From assembly GCF_949628265.1 (NCBI RefSeq), contig NC_088790.1, positions 19,906,545 through 19,970,544 of the forward strand: a stretch of 64,000 nucleotides of DNA, in the 5' to 3' direction. The notes beneath the pieces are model-generated. The model had not been told where the DNA came from. It saw only the letters and a list, made by a program, of their open reading frames with translations, and did not search any database. Both the position numbers and the translations under genes were made by a program. Below, piece after piece: positions 54,101 through 64,000 of this stretch (within the stretch, counting starts at the first letter, position 1; each line of letters opens with the position of its first letter). Source of the DNA: Cloeon dipterum (lineage: Eukaryota; Arthropoda; Insecta; Ephemeroptera; Baetidae).

Positions 54101-55108
54101 CGACCCAAATGACCGGAGATTTTTTAATATATATATTCAATAAAATAATAAATAAAGTGAGAATGACACGCAAATTTGCTTTTAGACCTTAGGGTTGGTG
54201 ATTCAAATTTCCAAGAGTAAATAATGCTATGCAAAAAATCTAATATTTTAATTTTTTTATCTTTCAAAATTTTTTTTATCTTCGATGCTATGAAAATACT
54301 CACAATTAGTCAACAAGAGCCAGAAAATGAAATTGTGCCCTGAAAAAAAACTAGTGCAAAAACTTAAAAGAAGCATCGTTTAAAATTTACGCTCATGTTC
54401 TGAGAGGTTGGCAATTTGTTGTTTCCAGCAGATTTCACGAATTAAATTCAGCAGGTATTTTTTTTATATGTATTGACCATTAATTTCAATATTCAATATT
54501 AAAGTATTGACAAAACTTCTCGATTTTAAATAAAAAATGAGTTGTAGGCATATTTCAACATTTTAACATCTGGTTTGTATTTTAAAATAAGGTTGCAACT
54601 CAAATCACACTCCTGTGATAAAAAATATTGACTTTTTCATTCCTACTTACGAACCGGAAAAGGATTTTTACTATAAATATATTTTCAACGGCGATCAATT
54701 CATGTAGATCACACTTTAGATCAATAGAAAATCACTGTGTGGACCAATTAAATGATGAAATCAGAACAAGAAAACAATAATCTCAAAGATCACGCGGTGT
54801 GCTCATTTATGTCGATCGTTCTAATTTCGTTTCGCATTGCAGACGGCAAGTGCTTGGCGTGCACGTATCGGTGCAAGTTCAGCGAGATCTCGATTGGCAT
54901 CAACCACAACGTGGACGAGCTGCTCGTGGGCATCCTGAGCCAGATCCGGCTGAAGATGGCGGCCAATCACGAAGGGTCGCCGCCGCCCTGGTTCCACCGC
55001 AGTAGGGGTATGACCAGGGCGACGATGCGCGCGCGCCAAATGTTCTCGTGGATGTTTGGCAAAGAAGACTCAAAGTTCAAGAACTGTGAAAACTTTCAGA
55101 CTTTGTAA
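12231..55108 (+). CDS. RGK-family (Rad/Gem/Kir-like) small GTPase
   Basis: RGK proteins are Ras-like GTPases that bind voltage-gated calcium-channel beta subunits, suppress channel activity and affect the cytoskeleton. Six plus-strand exons join in phase: 12231-12467, 15318-15636, 48093-48323, 49675-49757, 53725-53914 and 54843-55108, giving 441 residues. Residues 1-226 are a basic, Ser/Arg-rich extension with GKGIVNRGDSFRRRRSRSNS (184-203), typical of the family just before the G domain. G1 is GASGVGKT (234-241). G4 is NKID (340-343). The G5 region is SEISIG (367-372). The usual DxxG (G3) is missing, as expected for RGK. The tail is basic, with MRARQMFSWMFG (415-426) as a possible calmodulin/membrane helix, and ends in KNCENFQTL, the family's C-terminal Cys-containing motif without a CAAX box. 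A second ATG follows two codons later at 12237 with a better context. Insect genomes carry several RGK paralogues, so I leave the symbol blank. Confidence 0.93.
12468..15317 (+). other. RGK intron 1
   Basis: It lies between exon 1 (ends ...AESPSL, GTGAGT donor) and exon 2 (starts TMSSSCRSE after TTGCAG). It is AT-rich. A 178-codon minus-strand open frame at 14583-15119 has no recognisable domain and looks accidental. Confidence 0.75.
37474..37520. repeat. (GA)n microsatellite
   Basis: An uninterrupted GA run of 47 bases inside the long RGK intron. Confidence 0.95.
38171..38455. mobile_element. MITE-like element with terminal inverted repeats
   Basis: The left end TGTGAGCGGAATTTGGG and the reverse complement of the right end match perfectly for 23 bases. 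They continue as imperfect inverted repeats to about 80 bases per arm, sharing GTGA, a CTGCGGCT core and TTAATTCCGAAAG / GTAATTCCGAAAG. The arms flank a spacer of roughly 120 bases. The same five bases, TGTCA, flank both ends (38166-38170 and 38456-38460), consistent with a target-site duplication. There is no transposase frame, so this would be a non-autonomous element. The superfamily is not identifiable from these ends alone. Confidence 0.75.
48324..49674 (+). other. RGK intron 3
   Basis: This phase-1 intron has a GTAAGT donor and a TTCCAG acceptor. It is AT-rich in the first half. Several overlapping frames on both strands at about 49100-49640 look accidental. Confidence 0.75.
50634..50649. 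repeat. Poly-C run (16)
   Basis: A homopolymer run inside RGK intron 4. Its length may be uncertain because such runs are prone to assembly error. Confidence 0.9.
51073..51129. repeat. (AG)n microsatellite
   Basis: An uninterrupted AG run of 57 bases inside RGK intron 4. Confidence 0.95.
53915..54842 (+). other. RGK intron 5
   Basis: This phase-1 intron splits the Asp codon between STQ and GKCLAC. It is AT-rich, with nothing recognisable inside. The donor G|GTTGCT is weaker than the other donors of this gene. Confidence 0.75.
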
Positions 55109-55422
55109 CCCGCGAGGTACCGCATGAAGTCGAATATTCTTCGCAGGACTGAATGTTGAATTAAACAATACATATTTGTAATCACACAGTAAGAATGATA
55201 GTTAAAACTTATTCTCAAACTATGAGAAAGGATTAATATTAATAATAGGTGGAATGTAAAGTGCGTATTCAGGTTATAATACATATAAAAACGTATATTT
55301 GCTTACGAGCTAAACCTAAAAAAGGAGTTCATTTAACTCGGAGTAAATGCGAATCAAGCTCATCCTTAGCCTCTGAAAAATGCACGAATTTAACTCTTTG
55401 TTTTTTTAAATCCTTTTAGACG

Positions 55423-55428
55423 AATAAA
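55423..55428 (+). terminator. Candidate polyadenylation signal of the RGK gene
   Basis: AATAAA about 315 bases after the TAA stop. An ATTAAA at 55160-55165 is a nearer alternative. Confidence 0.35.
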
Positions 55429-57323
55429 ACTCTGCCAAGATAGAAATCTTGAATTTCCAATTATTACATCGCACAAGAAAATGAATGTAAATAAACAGTT
55501 TAGGTTCTCTTCCTTGAGTAACTGCTTCCATGAATGCAGACTGGCTTTGGGTGAGCTTTAAATCAGTGGCAAAGTGGCTTGATATGAACTCGCACGTGGT
55601 TGATGATGCTACTACTTCCTCCTGTTTTCCTTAATTTCCGTTCGACCTTCCAAGTAACTGTAAGGACAAATATATCAAACACTTACTTACAATTAGAGGA
55701 AATCCTAATCGAGTCATAATTTTCTACGACTATGAGAGCTAAAAAACATCAGGGGTGAATTATTAGTAAATATTTTGCCACTGTTTACGATGTTAAATCG
55801 GTGTAGTTACTTAAATGCTGAATTAAAAACAGGGTAGACAATTGGCAAATCGCCGTCTGAATGGACCATACGTTTTGGTGTGAACCCCTGCGCTGATCGA
55901 GTTGATTTTCTACTCTCTTTGCATTGCCTTCTACGTAATCAAAAGGATATTGTATTCATTGTGGTGCCGACGGGTGGATTTGAAAAGGGAAAAGGCCTTA
56001 ATAGGTATTGGAGTGAAGAATATAGAAAAGATAATTATCTCTTTCATGTTAAATCTTCCTTGATGTGAGATTCGTCTAAGATAAACTTGTGTAGTGTGTA
56101 TTTTGATAAAACGACAATAATGACTACTGAAAACATGGCATTTGGAATAGCCATTTAGTTTCCCGTGGTGGCTCAGCGGAGGCATTGAAAAAGCAACCAC
56201 TAAGTAGATTCAGAGCTCACAGGTCGACCAACTGAATTATTAAGCGAATTATAGGCTGCGTTTCTGCTGCTTTGTGGTTAAGATAGTTCACTCAACAGAG
56301 CACATACTACACACCAATCGATATTTGATACGACCCCCTCGAGCGGCTGGAGAGTGCCCTTTGGCATTACTGTAGCCGCAGGTGAGAAAGCAAAAGTGTA
56401 TGTATCCCATATCCACGGCCTGTCCTTCCCTCGGTCTGCAAAAATGATATAAATAACAAGTCGCTCATCCCTCTCGATTTGTAAATTAGTTGTCTTGAGT
56501 GTACAAACACTTCCTTCTTGAGTTGTCTATAAGAATTTCAATGTACAATAAACGGCCCATTGCTTTTCATATCAAATTTAAAAAGATTGGACCGCACCAA
56601 ACTTGCTAAAATTGATTTGGGATTTATGAATAGATGCGGGACATACGAAAAATTGACATTAGTGAGTGGTCTGTCTAGCAATCGCATAATGACCAAGGAA
56701 AGATCTTCTGCTGTATGTATACCCGTAAAATTAAAACAAAAGCGCAAATGATTTAACTACTATTAAGAAATGTATAATCAAAAAATTGTTCAAAGCTGTG
56801 AAGTTAAACACAGTCAGTCAGTTAAAAACCTATTACTGGCTCATGATTTAGAATGGCAGATCATTTAACTGGATCAGATTAATGCTACCCAAAGTTAACT
56901 TAATTGCATGCTTCATGTTTTCTGTTTTGTAAAAAATCTATCGATATAAACAAATAAAGATGTATTTACCTGTAAAAAGTGCCTTTTTTCTTGCTTTTTG
57001 CAACCTTTAAATGAGAAAACTCTCACGTGCTCAAGTATATTGCTCCTTGGGTAAGAAATTTCAAAACTGTTAGCATGATGGTTGAGAAGTAGAAATACTT
57101 CTTGTCGCGATTATGAATAAAAATTGCACCGAATCATACGCAAAATATAAGTCCTATTTCAAATTAAATTTTAAATTGGTTTTAACCATTTAAATTATCA
57201 TCCGCAGTAGATATAACCAGTATAGAATATAAAAAATAATTACAATTCTTTGAGGAAATTGTTTTGTGGTTTTGAAAGTATAATTGGAGTTTTTTCCTTC
57301 TTCTGTTAATTAACACTAACTTC

Positions 57324-57329
57324 TTTATT
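57324..57329 (-). terminator. mRpL52: Candidate polyadenylation signal of mRpL52
   Basis: AATAAA on the minus strand, about 20 bases after the stop codon, which fits a very short 3' UTR. Confidence 0.5.
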
Positions 57330-57347
57330 TTCTTTTAAATTATTGCA

Positions 57348-58006
57348 TCACTTGAGTTTTCTGGATCTTTGGGAAATTAATGCATCACCCTTAGGCTTAA
57401 GTTTGGCGTCAAGGATTTTCTGAGTCTCTTGCTGAGCTTCTAGCTGCAGTCTTTTCTCAGCGTCAATTGCGAATTGTATCTCCGCATTCAGCTTCAACAC
57501 AGTATTCTAAAAAGCAAAGCAAAAATCAGAATCGAATAACTCCTTGAAGGTGATTTGGTCATACAGCTAGCTGTTGGTTCTTCAAAAGTCTCTTCAGTTG
57601 TCCTTTGCCAGGAGGTGCGGGCTTATTGCTGTCCAAGTATGAGAAGTCCGGGCCGTCTGTCAGGGGGCCTGAGGCGTTATGGTTTATCGGTAGCTTGTTT
57701 CTGGAAATTTTAAATATGATATATGTAGCATTAAATTTAGTCTCTTTATTGGTTTCTGTTATAGTCGAAGGCCTTGAATCTTGAAGATAAGCCATTATAT
57801 AAATATCTGATATTTGAATCGTTGGAAGCAAACTGTCCTTGTGTGCATAATGCATAACTGTATTATGCACATGTATTATTATATTTTACTAACCTCAGTC
57901 TGAACTTGTAATCACACATGGTTGAGCTCGTGGAGAATGGATTTAAAGAAATGTGCCTCAAGAAAGGGAGTCTTACGATAGGTGTGCTTAAATTGGCAAT
58001 CTGCAT
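57348..58006 (-). CDS. mRpL52: Mitochondrial large-subunit ribosomal protein L52
   Basis: This is a structural protein of the 39S subunit of the mitochondrial ribosome, nuclear-encoded and imported. Three minus-strand exons, 58006-57894, 57700-57565 and 57506-57348, join in phase (the AG/A split codon gives Arg38), for 135 residues, a normal length for the family. Residues 1 to about 30 are Ser/Thr- and Arg-containing without acidic residues, as in a mitochondrial targeting peptide. The diagnostic block is NASGPLTDGPDFSYLD (46-61), followed by PAPPGKGQLKR (66-76). A charged helix (about 84-116) leads into LKPKG (119-123), another family signature. The ATG at 58006 is the first in frame and begins the targeting peptide. 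A pyrimidine-rich TTTTCTTTCAC just upstream on the same strand resembles a TCT-type initiator used by translation-machinery genes. It is divergent from the spinophilin-like gene. Confidence 0.94.
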
Positions 58007-58538
58007 CTTGTTAACGTTTAAAGTGAAAGAAAATTCGGATAACTATGAGGTTTAAAACAGTTTACAATGCACGAAAACACTGCTAAGTCCAAAACCCGAA
58101 AACCCTCAATGCGGCGATTTGTTTTTCTTTACTTACAAGTGTTGCCAACAAAAATCTCAATCAATAATAATCATTGATTTTTTCTAATTTTATTCATAAT
58201 GGGTATAACATTCAAGCAAAAAATTATTCAAGCAAATGAGAAGTGTATTCAACATCAAATCTGCAAATTTTAGACGCTGTTACTTGACGTAAATCTGCAA
58301 CAGCGTTAAAAAATTATCATGAAGCTGCTTACTGTTTATCGTTTTAAGTGTTTTGAGTAGGAGGAAGTTTTGTTGGCAGCATTGAATTAGAAGCGATTTA
58401 AATGGTAGGGGGCGGGGCGAAATATGGCAACACCGCCGATCAAGCCGTCAGCCAGCCGGGGTCAGTTTTCCAGGGAGGGTGTGTAGGACAGGCATTTCGC
58501 AGCCTTTTTCGGCCCCTTCTGCAGCGCCTGCCGCCGAA
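58007..58538. promoter_or_regulatory. Probable bidirectional promoter, mRpL52 / spinophilin-like gene
   Basis: About 530 bases separate the mRpL52 start codon (minus) from the first candidate exon of the plus-strand gene. The half near mRpL52 is AT-rich, and from about 58400 it becomes CpG-rich and stays so to about 58950. No other gene lies between. Shared regulation is inferred from spacing and composition only. Confidence 0.45.
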
Positions 58539-61500
58539 ATGGTGAGTCGCCGGAGCGCTCGCGGTCGTCAGCCACCGACAAGCCGCGTCGGCCATGCTCG
58601 TTCGCCTCACCAAGTGCCCGCTGGAGCCGAATTTCGGCCCGCAGTGACCCGATTCCGACGTGTTTGCCAGTGCGTTGTGTGCGGGGCCCTGCCAGTCTGC
58701 CGAAGTCCCATTTCGGCGATCGATCCGCCTGTTCGGCCAGGCGTGTTTCGGGCCGACAACAAGCCGAGAGACCAGCGTCCACTCGCGCGTGAGCCGCTGC
58801 ACAGCCAACCTTGAAAGCAGCACTCGCCTTTTCTCGGTCAAGGTCCGCGCGCGAGACGCGCGTTTTCGACAACACACTGGCCGACCCGCCGGTTTTCGGC
58901 GTCCAAGACTAGATTCCGGCCTCTTTATCTCAAAATCAGCTTTTTCTCACGCTCGTCGCCGCTCTCGCAGATTAAAAATTGTTTTCCTCTCATGTCAGGC
59001 GCGCGGGGAACGGGGATCATGTCGGGGGCTCCAATTGAAGACAATTGACGAGGCGGCAGTTTTTTTTCAGCAATTAGTGCTAATTAGCCGCCCTCTGTTG
59101 TTTCGGCTCGACGGTCCATTGCAATTGCCCGTCGCGTTTGTGCGGAAACTAGTCAGTGTCATGTAAATTACTGCGGCAATACCTGTTTTCATGCGGACAC
59201 CGACCGCGACTGTAACTGTTCCGGTGAAATTCTTATAATTGGATACGAGCGATCCAAGCGAACAAATATTGTTTTGCGGTGAAAATTGAAAACGAGTCGC
59301 ACTCGATTTGCAACTAATACACACATGTCCGAGAGGAGGAGCAATTAAAACGAGATTTGCGGAAACTGATAACTGCTCTTTGTCGGTCTGGTGTGTAATA
59401 AAATGTAATAATATTCGGTCCGCTCCTTATGTGCGGGAATCGAAGCTTTTGCGGCTGGCACACAAACACGCGGGAGCATTGTGTAAATAAATTGGGCTGA
59501 GCAATCAATAATCACGAGTCAGAATCCCGCTTCCTGCTCATTGTCGTCCGCGTGTGTTTTATTCCGCTCAGCCGGCTCCAGCGCACAAAGAATCGACACT
59601 CTTTTTCCGTCTGAATCTGAACAGCCAGCCAGCCGCTCCGATCGAAAAGTGCAGCCGTCGAATAAACTCTCCCCAGTTGCGAAAATGCCATCGGAAATTT
59701 GCGCTAGGGATAAAAATCGCACATTAGTGCTATCATAAATAAAATAAACCTATCAAATGAGACCTGCAACACATCAAATTAAGCGGCTAGTTGTTTAGGA
59801 TGCGAATTCCGATCTAAACATTTTACTGCGCTCATCGTAATTTATATTGTTGGCTCACGAATTTGTAGTGAACGCGCGAAGAGAGCAAACTTTGTTTACG
59901 AACGTGTTTGCTAATAATACAAACGCTGTAAAGTTCAGAATGGGATCTGACGGCATTGAGGGTTTTGCCTTAAAAATAGGACCGAACATGTGCTGAAAAT
60001 TTATTCCCACCGATCAAAGAAAGTGATGTTTTTAGTGTTGAGCAGTAAATTTTACTAGCAATTAATTTTACAAAAGTGTTTCAAAATCATAAAATTTGCA
60101 AATTGAGTTTTAAAATATTCAAGAGTAATAGTTTCGTTGCTGCGATCTAATGTCTTTTGTAGACTCTAGTTTGCAGTGCGCATCAAAAGCTTTCTATGCG
60201 AAAATAAGAGGCCAATTAGCTTTGCCTGCTGTTTGTTTGCGCTAATTTTTTCATTGGGGGACTTATTTGCTTTTAATTGTTCGTCGCCGACATAAGTTTG
60301 GCTGCAATAATGCGCAGGAAGCTGTGCAAAGGGTTAGTCCCCCTCGCCGCTGCGATACCACTCGAGTCACGTTTGTTTTCTTCGCGTCGGGCCCAATCTA
60401 AAAAAACGCTGCTGTCCAGACTCAAAATTTAATTGGGGACACCTTGCAACAAACATTTTTGAAAGAGGCCGAAAATGCTCGATTTAATAATTTTTAACAA
60501 ACGATTGAAAATTTTAAAATTTATCCTGCCTTTGCTCTAATTAGATAATAAAAATTCGCGGCGTTGCTCATATCTGTATTAAATTTAAGCATTCTAATTT
60601 ATTGACCGTTGACCCATTGAATTTTTTTCTCATTTCGATGACAAATCCTGTTCTTTCTTGCAGCCGATGTTGACAACGACCGCTTTACGCCGGAATCAGG
60701 AGTTTGTGGCGTAACACTCTGGAAATCTGACAAGCCAGGTGAGTTAATGTTCTGCCGCTACAACCCTTTCCCTAATGCTGCTTCTTTCCAGCATGTCGTT
60801 GTCTTTCTAATTTCACTAACACACAAACAGTAATAACTAGTAAATTTGGTGAACCCAGTCAAGATTTCCTTGTAGTTTCCACTTAAAATTTTTTATAAAA
60901 ACCTATTTTTCTTCTTTGCCCGCTGTGAAAAGGAATAGTCGCTATTTCAAGGCTTAGACTGACTAGTTATGAGCTCTTTTTTTTAAAGAAGTGCCAGTTC
61001 AAAATTTTATATTTTACATAAACATCCCTAACGAAATTTCCTATTAAAACTTTCACCGAACTTTGAGACGACCGACAGTAACAGTAATTTGTCTTGTTCC
61101 GGCATAAAAGAGAAAAATCGGAGTCCAATTAATGATTGGAAATATTGAAACGTGAAGAATGATAGTCCCTGTTTTTCTTCTATTTGCGGAGCTTGGAGGT
61201 GTTTGTGACTCGGAAATTAATCCGTCGCTGAAATATGAAGTTTGCCGTAAGCTCTGAAAGCGCGGCAAACACTGTCAAATTCAGTCTGCTCGGCGTGCGA
61301 CCGTCTAATCGCTGCTCTTTTAATTAGGAAAGCTCGCGTCGAAATGCTGGCAAACATTTGTCCAAACACGCACGCGGCTGATAAGCAAAGAAAATTGAAA
61401 GCGCTCCGCTATCTTTGACAACACTAATTATAGCTGTTATGTGTGTATTTATGCACCGTACGCAGCCGTCCGTCCGACGCGTCCGATCGAGCGGAGCATG

Positions 61501-63813
61501 AACAGTCCCACGACCCGTTCACCCCGCGTCCACCGCCGTCCGCACCCTCGCCCCTGTAAACGCAAACCCTGCGCCAACCAGCTTAGGTCCCGCTTTGAGT
61601 CACAGAAGGTTGAGCAACCCATTCACGATCTCTGCACCGTGTGCTTTTTTCTCTTTCCAGCCAAACTCTTCTCTTTCTCTCAGTACTATATGCATGCACT
61701 CGTTTTGTTGTTGTGTACCGAGTCGCAATTAGGAATTTACCGGTGAAAAGCTACATTCTTACAATGGGACGAGGTACCGATCGATTGGATGCATTTGCTC
61801 CTGAATTTCGGTCTGTCCGTTGGTTGTTTCAAAACGAACTGCGGACAGATCTGAAAATGCGTAGAATTCGTGATGCCAATCGGCCTGTTTCGCTGTTCTC
61901 GCTGGTTTGACCGGAATGCAAGGCGCGATATCGCAGTTTCCGCAAGTTTCTACCAAGTGGTTTTTACCAGTGTGATGTTAACCGTGATTTTGCTTATATA
62001 TATTTGTGTAAAAATTGAATGAGGTAGTGTTTCAAACGGAATTTATGTAATTAACTGTGCTAAACTGCATTTTATTTTCGAACAAAATGTAACGGAAATA
62101 ATCTGTGAAAACCGCTGGTATTTACTTATAGTATTATAATACACTGAATTATAATAGTTATGAGTTTTCCAAGTTTTTGTGTCACTAATCCAACCCGGAT
62201 TTCAGGGAATGGAGGCGCCACCGTGCAAAAGTTCAGGTCCAGTGCGCACAGGACCCAAGGTGTCCCAAATTGCCACCATCTTCCAGACCATGAGCCCAAG
62301 CAAAGAAGTGGCTGACACGTCCGTCCCGCCCATCAGTCCGCGCACCACCTCCCTCGAGGGGTCCACCCAGTCGTCGCAGCGGTTCAACGTGGCACGCGCC
62401 CTTTTCGAAAGGCTTGGCGAGGTAAGAAAATACTTTAATCCTGTAATTTTGCTGTGTACCTGATGAAGATATTTTAAAAATTATGTTTAATTTGTTCACA
62501 ATCCAGCTTTTTCACTACTGGATTTAGTAGTTTGGCTATCAACTTGGACTGTTTCTTGCGTTAGTATTGCAGGGAAATATTTTTTTGTAATAAAAAATAA
62601 ATTTTATAATAATTGGAAAATTTAGGCATGGTATTTCCCTTTTAATTAATTTATTTCCTTGATACCCTCTACTTCGTGCTCTCTGCAGTGTAAAGTGATG
62701 CACCAATTACGAGAATTTGACGTCAACTGAAAATAAAATCAAATGAACATAATTTCGTTTTTTCTGCAGTGGGGAAGTTTTTTTATTAATTGTTTTCTTT
62801 ATGATTACACCAATTTCTAACAAGAGATCAGACCGTATTTCAAGCAATTTCTTCCAAGTACAATAACTGTAACTGTCTTATAAAATGTTTAAATGAAATT
62901 TAACTCATATACCAAAACAAGAAGAAACGATCCAAGATACCTGTGTTTTAATTATAAAATACCATTCAAACAAATAACTGAAAGTTGTAAAATAACTCCA
63001 CAACACAGCGGCTTAATTTCCAATTACGAAGGAGTGAGGTTTGATTGGAGATAAGCTTATCTGGATGGCTTGAACAAATAATTTTTGCCCCTGTACTCCC
63101 ACTGCCAGCATTAGATCACTGAGTGTTGCGCTGGTAGCACCTTGATTTCGTTCCTGACAGTTCTGCACCACCTCCTGTTTGCTTGCAGGACGCGAAACCG
63201 ATCGTTCCCAATAAGGCGGAAAAGCTGGCGGTGAACACGCAGCTGCGGGGCCAACCGCGGCCCACGAACGGCCACCACTACCCCGAGCAGCTGGCCGCGG
63301 AGGCGCCGCGCGAAGAGAAACCGGTGCCGCCGCCGCACCGAGTGATGCCATCCTCGGCGCCGCCGCCTAAGCCGCCCAAGCCGGAGAAGCCAGAGCGGAA
63401 GTTTTCCAGCAAGGAGCTGATCGAGAAGCAACGCAACTGGACGGCGCACTTCAAAAATAAATCTTCCAGTCCGCGAGCTTCATTTGACCGAGTCCAAGGC
63501 ATCCGAGTGCCTGTGCTGCCCACCATCGGTGGACCCATTCCCCTTGAGAGTCCCATCGAGAGGCCGCATGAAAAACAAGATGTGCCAGAAAAGTACGAGC
63601 ATTGATAAAATTTGTAGCTTTTAAGGTTTTAAATGTACTTGGCTTATCTTTCAACGCTTAATCGTCATTTATAACATTTGGTTTAATGCAGGTAATTTTT
63701 CTTTCTGATTAATTTCAGAATCGAAATTGGAGTTGTTACTCCAACGTCACCAGCACCTAGTATTAATTCAGAAACACGCTCGTACCCATCAATGCTCTCT
63801 ACAACGCCCTCTG
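58539..63813 (+). CDS. Neurabin/spinophilin-like scaffold protein, N-terminal part
   Basis: Spinophilin/neurabin proteins bind F-actin through their N-terminus and recruit protein phosphatase 1 at synapses and junctions. Confident exons are 62206-62421, 63189-63592 and 63719-63813, joined in phases 0 and 2, and the gene continues past the window. Counting from the ATG at 62209, KVSQIATIFQ is 17-26, RFNVARALFERLGE is 58-71, a Pro-rich stretch is 112-141, and FSSKELIEKQRNWTAHF is 143-159. These short motifs in this order match what I recall of arthropod spinophilin N-termini. PP1-binding, PDZ and coiled-coil regions would be downstream, so the call cannot be confirmed here. An upstream non-coding or near-non-coding first exon probably ends at 58541, where an ATG abuts a GTGAGT donor. 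A possible 75-nt exon lies at 60664-60738. Family call is moderate; exon calls are strong. Confidence 0.6.
58542..60663 (+). other. First intron of the spinophilin-like gene (probable)
   Basis: It starts at a GTGAGT donor and ends at a CTTTCTTGCAG acceptor. The first 400 bases are CpG-rich, and a second GC-richer patch lies at about 59510-59690. No coding content was recognised. The open frames on both strands over 58440-59170 reflect GC-rich composition. Confidence 0.45.
60664..60738 (+). other. Candidate 75-nt exon
   Basis: It is bounded by a strong pyrimidine-rich CAG acceptor and a CCAG|GTGAGT donor, and only one forward frame is open, reading DVDNDRFTPESGVCGVTLWK and then SDKP. That frame would be phase 1 at both ends. 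The next exon at 62206 is open only in a phase-0 frame, so this exon cannot code directly into it. It may be 5' UTR, belong to another isoform, or be chance. Confidence 0.35.
60739..62205 (+). other. Intron of the spinophilin-like gene
   Basis: Mostly AT-rich. A CpG-rich patch at about 61440-61580 could be an internal promoter or unrecognised exon. The acceptor before 62206 is GGATTTCAG. Confidence 0.45.
62422..63188 (+). other. Intron of the spinophilin-like gene
   Basis: A phase-0 intron between ...ALFERLGE and DAKPIVPNKAEK, with GTAAGA donor and TTGCTTGCAG acceptor. It is AT-rich with nothing recognised inside. Confidence 0.7.
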
Positions 63814-64000
63814 GTAAGTGATCAGCTAATATTTCATTCATTTAATTTTGTGAGGCTGAAACTCCGATTTAACCCAACACCTAAAAATTAATATATTGAA
63901 AAAATGCTTGAAAGAATTGCAATAATTGAATTAGAATATCTGTATAGAGATCAAAATAGATTAATAACCATTTACGTTAATTGTGGTATTTTTCAAATTT
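63814..64000 (+). other. Start of the next intron of the spinophilin-like gene
   Basis: A GTAAGT donor follows ...SYPSMLSTTPS. The sequence turns AT-rich and runs to the window edge. Confidence 0.65.

Larger units (their letters stand above)
55109..57347. other. Tail-to-tail intergenic region, RGK to mRpL52
   Basis: AT-rich, with no coding exon. It carries the RGK 3' UTR and possible polyadenylation signals. A degenerate tRNA-like A-box/B-box pair lies at about 56169-56229. Otherwise I see nothing. Confidence 0.5.

Noticed and set aside
58440..59166. Open frames of 111-168 codons on both strands in the CpG-rich leader
   Set aside because: GC-rich sequence has few stops. The frames show no recognisable motif and disagree with the splice sites of the spinophilin-like gene.
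61441..61746. 101-codon frame near 61.5 kb as a possible exon of the spinophilin-like gene
   Set aside because: It is CpG-rich and Arg/Pro-rich, but has no convincing acceptor before it and no resemblance to the family. An internal promoter is as likely.
1..64000. CRISPR arrays, insertion sequences, prophage, toxin or viral genes
   Set aside because: Spliced, AT-rich animal DNA. No spaced direct repeats, no transposase or reverse transcriptase frames, and no viral proteins were seen.

Overview
The window reads as insect nuclear DNA. It is AT-rich, its coding exons are GC-rich and short, and they are joined by GT-AG introns of very different lengths. There are no operons and no bacterial or viral genes. 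Every gene call rests on translated exons whose reading phase carries across the splice sites I assigned. No alignment was run, and family names come from remembered conserved motifs.

Layout. (1) At 1-1737, minus strand, lies the 5' part of a small secreted Gly/Gln-rich protein gene. Its 3' end is outside the window. (2) At 4474-8272, minus strand, is a complete seven-exon gene for palmitoyl-protein thioesterase 1, a lysosomal depalmitoylase, with its Ser-Asp-His triad intact. (3) At 12231-55108, plus strand, is one gene for an RGK-family (Rad/Gem/Kir-like) GTPase. Its six coding exons make 441 residues across 43 kb, and one intron of about 32.5 kb takes up half the window. (4) At 57348-58006, minus strand, is a compact three-exon gene for mitochondrial ribosomal protein L52. 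(5) From about 58.5 kb to the right edge, plus strand, is the start of a long-intron gene whose N-terminal motifs fit the neurabin/spinophilin family. Its PP1-binding, PDZ and coiled-coil parts would lie beyond the window.

The genes do not form a pathway. mRpL52 and the spinophilin-like gene are divergent and probably share a promoter region at about 58.0-58.5 kb. The RGK protein (calcium-channel and cytoskeleton regulator) and the spinophilin-like protein (actin/PP1 scaffold) are both neuronal-type regulators with very long introns; the mRpL52 gene is small and compact, as is common for housekeeping genes.

Between genes and in introns I see long (GA)n and (CA)n microsatellites, poly-C runs, and a 285-bp inverted-repeat element with a 5-bp target duplication (MITE-like, 38171-38455). 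There is also a regular 67-nt hairpin inside Ppt1 intron 2 (7017-7083) that looks like a microRNA precursor, and several weaker inverted or dispersed repeats. I found no novel multi-gene system. The hairpin, the MITE-like element and the unexplained 75-nt exon near 60.7 kb most deserve a second look.
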